Assembly: GCA_036023115.1 (NCBI GenBank)
Contig: JAYKKT010000089.1
Location: 16,362,501 to 16,426,500, forward strand
DNA: 64,000 nucleotides
Direction: 5' to 3'
Source: Brasenia schreberi
Lineage: Eukaryota > Streptophyta > Magnoliopsida > Nymphaeales > Cabombaceae
Numbering within the stretch: the stretch's first letter is position 1; every line of letters starts with the position of its first letter. A model generated the notes under the pieces. It searched no databases, was not told where the DNA came from, and was given only the letters and a program-made list of their open reading frames with translations. A program made the position numbers and the translations under genes. Shown in pieces: positions 57,048 to 64,000 of this stretch.

Positions 57048-57460
57048 GAAGTTTTTTTTGTAGGTTTGATGGAAGAGCCCTCTTTTTCAAAAAATTCAAA
57101 AAATTTTAAAACCTTAAAAAATCCCAAAAAAATTTGAAAAATCTGAAAATTTTCAAAAAGAAATTTGTTTCATTCCGCCATTCTTTATTTGGAAAAAAGT
57201 TTTCAAAAAGAAAGTCTTTCATATTGATCTTTGAAATTAAGTTTCGAAAAAGACAAAAAAATTGAAAAATTTCAAAAACTCCAAAAACAATGGCCATGTA
57301 CAAAGCCAAGTTTCGAAATACTTTCCAAAATTGTATATACTCCCAAACTCAAAAATCGTCCAAATCTGGTCATGCATAACTCTCTCTTGCCCAAAGCTTC
57401 CTCAAAATTAAAATGCTTGAGAACCATCAAAGCAAGGAGGAAGATCACCTCCAAGCTTCC
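57048..57460 (+). pseudogene. pol N-terminal remnant of the E element
   Basis: TTTTTTTTGTAGGTTTG precedes ATGGAAGAGCCC, whose product MEEPSFSKNSKNF parallels MTEDPFSKN of element 2. Lys/Asn-rich sequence with a frame change near 57225 follows, ending at the F LTR at 57461. CTTCC (57456-57460) is the expected left target duplication of that insertion. Confidence 0.75.
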
Positions 57461-59224
57461 TGTAGACACGCAAAAATTTCCGACCCCGGGCTTCTTAGGG
57501 CCTAGAGCGAACCTTTTCGTATGTCTAAGTCGCTTAAAGAGCGTGCCAGATAGCTTACTCAAGCTAGCGAAGTAAGTTTTGAAAATATTTGACTTGTTAG
57601 GGTGACTGTGGACAAGTGGGTTTTTCTCATCGCAGACCTTCTAGCACCAATGCGCATGGGTCAGTTTGTACGCTTTAAAAAAGTCGATTTTGAACAAACA
57701 TAACCTTTTCAAAAAGTATGCAAAGTGTTTGGTCGGTTTCACTTGTTTTGTTGCAGATTTTATTAACGTAGGATTTGCACGTCTCCTATGTCTCGGGTTT
57801 TAGCCCATTTAGGCGTGGGATGTGTGCATCAAGTGCCTAAGCATGGGCGATTTTTGCACGGGTGTATGGGGTTTGCTTTGATGCAAGTGTGCGCCCTAAC
57901 TCGTGGTATGGCGAATATGCAATGCAAACTCACACAACTGAACGGGAAAACCCGAAATTGAAAGACAATGCTTAAGAGAAATTACGTAAGGAAAATTGCA
58001 AAAGGGAAATATAGCTATATCTTAAGAGCGAAAAGGCTCAATTGTGTAAGTGTATGCCGTGTATAAATGGAAATGCAACTCACACAGCTGAACCTTAAAA
58101 CCCGAAATTTAAAGACATAGCGGAAGGGAAATACAACTATATATATATGGGTCTGAAGGTCGCCAACGTGTGCGTGTTGTGTTGGTGTGTAAATGGAAAG
58201 ACAAACACACGCAGCTGAACCGAGAAAACGCAGTGGAAAGTATAGAAATATAACTATATCTTAGCGGCTGCCAAGGCCAAAATGGTGCGTGAGGTGTATG
58301 AGCAAGCACTCAAGTGTTCTTGGTGTGTGAGTGTGTAAATGAAAGACAAACTCACACGACTTAATGTAACAACCCAGCTGAATTGAAATACTTATATAGA
58401 ATAAGAGCGAAGGATCAATGCACGCGTGTGTGAATGTATAAATTTAAAGACAAACTCATGCAGCTCTTACTAGAGTCTTAGGAGTAAGAGGGAAGGCTCA
58501 ATGGTGCACATGGGTACTTGTGTACGAGTAAGAGCTAAGGCTCAAGTGCTCGTGTGTTCTTCGTGTAGCAAACCAAGTTATTAGAATCGGGGGGAGACAA
58601 GACTCTGTTAATACAACCCCGTATCCAAATTTAATCAAAGCGTAGAAAGGAGATATGAAATATCGAATTAAAACACTTACGTGATTCGGATGTTTGTCCA
58701 CTCCAATCTTCACAAGTTTGCTTGGCTTCACACCCACGGATGAGTCTTCCTTGAAGCTTGAAGCGAAACATGGCTAAATGGAGCCTTTAAGCTTGAGGGT
58801 TTTATAAGGTTGACGACACTAGAGGGCGGCGGTTTTGGTTGGGTAAGGGATGGGTAAGGTGGCTGCGGAGGTTGGGAGTTGAGTGGAGTGATGGAAGGGT
58901 ATAGGGTAAGGTCACGGCTGGGGTAGGTTCGTGTGGTATGGTGCGGAGTGTTAACTAGGATAGGTTCGGCTAGGAGTTGAGAGAGCTAGGGTCATGGTTA
59001 GGGATGTGGTAAGGCGTGGGATGGGATGGTATGGGTCACAGATGGGGTATGGAGTTGGGGTGTTAGGTGGGAACTAAGGGCGCGGGATGTTAGGTAGTGG
59101 GGTAAGGTCGCGGCTGGGGTTGGGTTAGGTTGGGTATGGGATGCTATGGGTCACGGATGGGATGTGGTATGGAGTGTGGTAGGGTATCTAATAGGTGATA
59201 TGGGAGCTAAGGTCACGGCGTTAG
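57461..59224 (-). repeat. Family F LTR, 3' part, broken by element 5
   Basis: It starts TGTAGACACGCAAAAATTTC and continues with the U5 block (GCGTGCCA, an inverted-repeat remnant ATAGCTTACTCAAGCTAGC, decayed hairpin CTAGC...GCATG at 57641-57658) and GAGCGAAAAGGCTC repeats (58020 on). A block of GGGTAAGG and GGTCACGG motifs fills 58840-59224. The rest should lie right of the window. Confidence 0.78.
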
Positions 59225-61262
59225 TGTAAACACCCCGAAATCCCACGAATTTCTAAAATCCATCTGGTTTTGTAAAAGCAGCCCCAAAGGGCTATTTTGA
59301 GTCCGGAAACCCAGGAGCCTTCCAGGCAACCCTGTACATATGTTTTGAACTCTGTATTTCGAAAACATACAATATGGCTTTTAAAACCTTTTTAAAACAT
59401 GTTTTGAAACCCCGAAGCAGCTTGGCTTAATCCAGACATGACCAGGAAAGCCAAGGAGAGCCCGGAACCAGAGCACATGTCGAGCCCGGCACAGCAAACC
59501 AAGTTATCCAAATTTAATCAAAGCGTAGAAAGGAGATATGAAATATTGAATTAAAACACTTACGTGATCCGGATGTTTGTCCACTCCAATCTTCACAAGT
59601 TTGCTTGGCTTCACACCCACGGATGAGTCTTCCTTGAAGCTTGAAGCGAAACATGGCTAAATGGAGCCTTCAAGCTTGAGGGTTTTATAAGGTTGACGAC
59701 ACTAGAGGGCGGCGGTTTTGGTTGGGTAAGGGATGGGTAAGGTGGCTGCGGAGGTTGGGAGTTGAGTGGAGTGATGAAAGGGTATAGGGTAAGGTCACGG
59801 TTGGGGTATGTTCGTGTGGTATGGTGCAGAGTGTTAACTAGGATAGGTTCGGCTAGGAGTTGAGGGAACTAGAGTCATGGTTAGGGATGTGGTAAGGCGT
59901 GGGATGGGATGCTATGGGTCACAGATGGGGTATGGAGTTGGGGTGTTAGGTGGGAACTACGGGCGTGGGATGTTAGGTAGTGGGGTAAGGTCGCGGCTGG
60001 GGTTGGGTTAGGTTGGGTATGGGATGCTATGGGTCACGGATGGGATGTGGTATGGAGTGTGGTAGGGTATCTAATAGGTGATATGGGAGCTAAGGTCACG
60101 GCGTTAGTGTAAACACCCCGAAATCCCACGAATTTCTAAAATCCATCTGGTTTTGTAAAAGCAGCCCCAAAGGGCTATTTTGAGTCTGGAAACCCAGGAG
60201 CCTTCCAGGCAACCCTGTACATATGTTTTGAACTCTATATTTCGAAAACATACAATATGGCTTTTAAAACCTTTTTAAAACATGTTTTGAAACCCCGAAG
60301 CAGCTTGGCCTAATCCAAACAGGACCAGGAAAGCCAAGGAGAGCCTGGAACCAGAGCACATGTCGAGCCCGGCACAACATACCAAGTTATCCAAATTTAA
60401 TCAAAGCGTAGAAAAGAGATATGAAATATCGAATTAAAACACTTACGTGATCCGGATGTTTGTCCACTCCAATCTTCACAAGTTTGCTTGGCTTCACACC
60501 CACGGATGAATCTTCCTTGAAGCTTGAAGCGAAACATGGCTAAATGGAGCCTTCAAGCTTGAGGGTTTTATAAGGTTGACGACACTAGAGGGCGGCGGTT
60601 TTGGTTGGGTAAGGGATGGGTAAGGTGGCTGCGGAGGTTGGGAGTTGAGAGGAGTGATGGAAGGGTATAGGGTAAGGTCACGACTGGGGTAGGTTCGTGT
60701 GGTATGGTGCGGAGTGTTAACTAGGATAGGTTCGGCTAGGAGTTGAGGGAGCTAGAGTCATGGTTAGGGATGTGGTAAGGCGTGGGATGGGATGGTATGG
60801 GTCACAGATGGGGTATGGAGTTGGGGTGTTAGGTGGGAACTAAGGGCGTGGGATGTTAGGTAGTGGGGTAAGGTCGCGGCTGGGGTTGGGTTAGGTTGGG
60901 TATGGGATGCTATGGGTCACGAATGGGATGTGGTATGGAGTGTGGTAGGGTATCTAATAGGTGATATGGGAGCTAAGGTCACGGCGTTAGTGTAAACACC
61001 TCGAAATCCCACGAATTTCTAAAATCCATCTGGTTTTGTAAAAGCAGCCCCAAAGGGCTATTTTGAGTCTGGAAACCCAGGAGCCTTCCAGGCAACCCTG
61101 TACATATGTTTTGAACTCTGTATTTCGAAAACATACAATATGGCTTTTAAAACCTTTTTAAAACATGTTTTGAAACCCCGAAGCAGCTTGGCCTAATCCA
61201 GACAGGACCAGGAAAGCCAAGGAGAGCCCGGAACCAGAGCACATGTCGAGCCCGGCACAGCA
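58625..61262. repeat. Three tandem copies of an 883-bp unit spanning the F/A junction
   Basis: CCAAATTTAATCAAAGCG starts at 58625, 59508 and 60391, and the A LTR start TGTAAACACC lies at 59225, 60108 and 60991; every step is exactly 883 bp. Each unit joins about 600 bp of F LTR to about 280 bp of A LTR start. The copies are nearly identical. Copies 2 and 3 lack a stretch of about 43 bp that is present at 58582-58624. Confidence 0.95.
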
Positions 61263-63206
61263 ACTCTTGTATCAAATCCATACCCCCAGCAACTCTTGTA
61301 TCAAATCCACTTGCTGCCACCAGCCCCACTCAGCCAAACCTGTAGCCACCCTAGCTACCCGCCACCACCTAGAGACCTTAGCTTCATTCGGCCACCCTAT
61401 CCGATTTCGTAAAACCCGCCCATATCACCCCAATACACCTACTACACCCACTACCACCTGGCCCCATCTCCTAGCTAGTTCCCCTATCTTATACCACTCC
61501 TAGCCACTCTAACTGCCCGCCACCACTAAGTCCTCCTAGTCGGCCACTCCAACCGATTGTCATTTCATTCGGCCACCATTGCAACCCGCCAACCCTAGGT
61601 GATCCGTTAGATCTTCCCTTAGGTTCACCCTTTGCACCACCTACCTTAAAACTAAACCCTATCCTTAGTGACCCTACTTAGGCCCTTTAGCCCAACACGC
61701 CAAAAACAACCCGTCCCTAGCAGTCGGCCACCTTCAAGGCGCCTCTCCCGCGCACCAAGGACATCCGGCCAGCACCTCCCCCTTGTCATTCAACCTCGCG
61801 GAGCTCCCTTTTGCAGCCCAAGGCGAAGGCCAAGCCCACGCTCAAGCAAGGCATCTTCAGACCAGCTATTAGTAAGTGCCTAACTCGGTCTTTAGTTGTA
61901 TACTTGCTTGAGATTCAATTCGATACGGGGTTGTAATAACGGAGCATAGTCTCCCCCCGCTTGTAATAACGTGGCTTGGCACACCCACACATGTGCACTC
62001 TCTTAGTTGTGCACGATTTTGAACACACACGGGCCTAATCAACCCCTAATACATAAGTATATACATATACTTTAATTTTGTAGGGTTTTGCTTAAGTTGG
62101 GTGTATTGTCTTTCAATTCAAGCACTCACACACATTGAGCTTTCGCTCTTATTTGAAAGACCCAAGTAAGGTTCGACCTATACTATTTGGGTTTTCATTT
62201 CATGTCGTGTGTGTAAGTCTTTCAATTCAAGCACTCACACACATTGAGCCTTCGCTCTTATTTGAAAGACCCAAGTAAGGGTCGACCTATACTATTTGGG
62301 TTTTCATTTCATGTCGTGTGTGTAAGTCTTTCAATTCAAGCACTCACACACATTGAGCCTTCACTCTAATTTGAAAGACCCAAGTAAGGGCCGTGTTATA
62401 CTATTTGGGTTTAATTTCATGTTGTGTGCGTAGTACTTCAATTCAAGCACTCACACACATTGAGCTTTCGCTCTTATTCCCAAGACCTTAATCAAGGCCA
62501 TACTGCAAGTTATATTTGGGTTTAATTTCATGTCGTGTGTGTAAGTCTTTTAATTCAAGCACGCACCCACATTGAGCCTTCGCTCTTATTTGCAAGACCC
62601 GAGTAAGGGCCCATATACATACCCTATATACATATCTCCCTTCGGCATTTACATTTCAAGTCATTTCCCTTCGGTTATTTCCCTTCGGCATTGTCTTTAC
62701 ATTTCGGGTTTTCCCTTTGGAGTAGCGTGAGTTTGCATTGCATCTACGCCATACCACGAGGTAGGACGCATATTGCATCAAAGCAAGCCCCGCTCAAATT
62801 CGCCCATGTAGTGGAGTGTTCATAACACACAAACTAGGTGGCCCATAAAGGGATAAAAGAAAAGACTTAGGCACGTGCAAATCCACGTGATCTAAAATCT
62901 GCAATCGCATCTAAAAAGACCCGAATTAGACACCTCGAACCGCTTCGTAGACTTTCTATCCCAAAAACTCGATTTTTGCAAAGCGTACAGACTGACCCTT
63001 GCACATCGGTGCAAGAAGGTCTGCGACGACAAGAGCTCATTTGCTCACAGTCGCCACGATTAGAAGTCAATTTTAAATATATCTTCGCTAGCTTAGGTAA
63101 GCTAGCTGGCACGCCCTGTTTACATAAATAGGCCTTAGACGCACGAGAGGATCCACTCTAAGCCTAGAAAAGGCGGGGAGGCGTGGGGATTTTTCGCGCG
63201 TCTACA
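60991..63206 (+). repeat. 5' LTR of element 5 (family A) with large internal deletion
   Basis: It runs from TGTAAACACC to GCGCGTCTACA, 2,216 bp. After 61305 it jumps to sequence that lies near 6785 in the LTR of element 1, so about 1.3 kb including the telomere-like tract and TATA box is missing. A 24-bp stretch (AGCAACTCTTGTATCAAATCC region) is duplicated at the junction, 61256-61305. Three 110-bp units at 62120-62450 and U5 are intact. Confidence 0.88.
62120..62595 (+). repeat. 110-bp tandem repeat array of element 5
   Basis: Three close and two diverged units with CACACATTGAGC(T/C)TTCGCTC. Confidence 0.85.
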
Positions 63207-63329
63207 GAGATTCGTGCGGGGAGGCGTGGGGATTTTAAGGTAGAAGGTTTTGAAAATTTTTGTAAAAGGTGTCATTTTAACTTGTTTTCTTTGCTTGTAC
63301 TTAGGACATTTTGAAAAAGCTTGAAAAGC
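63207..63329 (+). other. Leader of element 5 with lost primer binding site
   Basis: After GAGATT the expected PBS is replaced by CGTGCGGGGAGGCGTGGGGA, a copy of LTR sequence at 63172-63191. Normal leader resumes at TTTTAAGGTAGAAGG. The acceptor CTTGTACTTAG before gag is intact. Confidence 0.8.
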
Positions 63330-64000
63330 ATGTCAAAATCCAATCCAAGTGAAGTGTCGAGCCAAGGCTCATGCGCATCAAGTTCTCACTCTAGGAGGAT
63401 TTTCAAAAACAAAATAAAACTAGATGAGATCAAGGACTTGAGAAGGGAGTTTGAGGCCAAAATCGATGCTCTCAGCCAAGAGGCTGAAGTAGGCGATTCA
63501 TGTTCATCAAACGGTGAACAAAGGCCTAAGAAAAAATCTGAAAAACCTCGCAAGCACAAAGAGGCCTCCGTAATGGAAGGCAACCAATACCACGAGTCCT
63601 TCACACAAAAGGACCGTAAAGCCCTACAACAGTTGCTGAAAGGGCAGAATAAAGAGAAAAGAAGCTACGCCCTGTCTGATTTCCTTCCTATGGATTACGA
63701 AATAGACAGTGACGATGAAATACCGAACTTCCATCAGTATGATGGCATGGGAGACCCTAGGTCTCACTTGCAGCTTTTCTCACGTCGAGCCCATAAGAAG
63801 AAAAAGGACTCGATGAAATGGGTGTATTGGTTCCCTTTATCCCTTAAAGGCACTGCTGCCAAATGGCTGGCTTTCTACGACTTAAGCCAGTTCGCTACTT
63901 TTGAAGAGTTAGCGAACTGCTTCTTGCAAAGATTTGCACATAACGTAGAAGTCACGCCGACTCTGAATACCTTAAGGGATACAAAGCAAGGCATGAACGA
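63330..64000 (+). CDS. gag: gag of element 5, N-terminal part, cut by window end
   Basis: The frame is open from ATG 63330 through 223 codons to the window end with no stop. It reads like element 1: MSKSNPSEVSSQ, then the charged helix, then the capsid core with WFPLSLKGTAAKWL. The uninterrupted CAAAGGCCT near 63520 shows the pre-insertion state of the solo-LTR target in element 1. Whether the rest is intact cannot be seen; with no PBS and no LTR promoter the element could not move by itself. Confidence 0.93.
   Translation, partial: MSKSNPSEVSSQGSCASSSHSRRIFKNKIKLDEIKDLRREFEAKIDALSQEAEVGDSCSSNGEQRPKKKSEKPRKHKEASVMEGNQYHESFTQKDRKALQQLLKGQNKEKRSYALSDFLPMDYEIDSDDEIPNFHQYDGMGDPRSHLQLFSRRAHKKKKDSMKWVYWFPLSLKGTAAKWLAFYDLSQFATFEELANCFLQRFAHNVEVTPTLNTLRDTKQGMN

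Overview
The window is one block of nested LTR retrotransposons from a plant nuclear genome, almost certainly a seed plant with a large, repeat-rich genome. No host gene, rRNA or tRNA gene is visible. The coding parts are Ty3/gypsy polyproteins of the Tat/Ogre-like type. They carry gag, a C-x2-H-x4-H-x4-C knuckle, an aspartic protease and a G-patch-like segment, then, in a second ORF, RT, a degenerate RNase H, an extra archaeal-type RNase H and a D,D35E integrase. Species cannot be named from the sequence. Family names A, D, E and F below are mine; family A has LTRs of about 3.4-3.6 kb that begin TGTAAACACC and end GTCTACA.

Left part (1-33534): a family A element on the minus strand (element 2) has its 3' LTR at 1-3418, cut by the window edge, and its 5' LTR at 30001-33534. 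Its integrase is split by a complete plus-strand family A element (element 1, 5204-23824), flanked by the duplication GTGTT. The gag of element 1 is in turn split by a solo A LTR (9057-12563, duplication AAAGG). Without insertions both internal regions are about 7.97 kb. Element 1 has one nonsense codon and a small frame-disturbed patch in pol. Element 2 has eight nonsense codons and a frameshift, so it is older, as the nesting requires.

Middle (33535-40637): pieces of related minus-strand LTRs (family D and a D-like variant) sit inside one another, and beside them lies the left part of a family E LTR. Next (40638-54284) comes a four-level nest of solo LTRs, A(+) > D(-) > A(-) > A(+), with duplications ATTGC/ACTGC, ACCAC, ACGTG and GCACT.

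Right part (54285-64000): the end of the family E 5' LTR, its PBS and a heavily deleted E internal region, broken by a family F LTR (57461 on). That LTR is broken by another plus-strand A element (element 5), whose LTR start and F flank form three 883-bp tandem copies. The gag of element 5 runs open off the window end.

How the parts work: each LTR supplies promoter and processing signals, the PBS primes minus-strand DNA synthesis, the polypurine tract primes the plus strand, gag forms particles, and pol copies and integrates. The observations most worth a second look are a U5 hairpin whose closing base pair covaries between LTR families, a PBS-like decamer repeated inside U5, consensus splice donors in the LTR paired with a conserved acceptor just before gag, arrays of short perfect hairpins in the D and E LTRs, the 110-bp LTR tandem repeat that differs in copy number between the two LTRs of one element, and the 883-bp triplication across an insertion junction.
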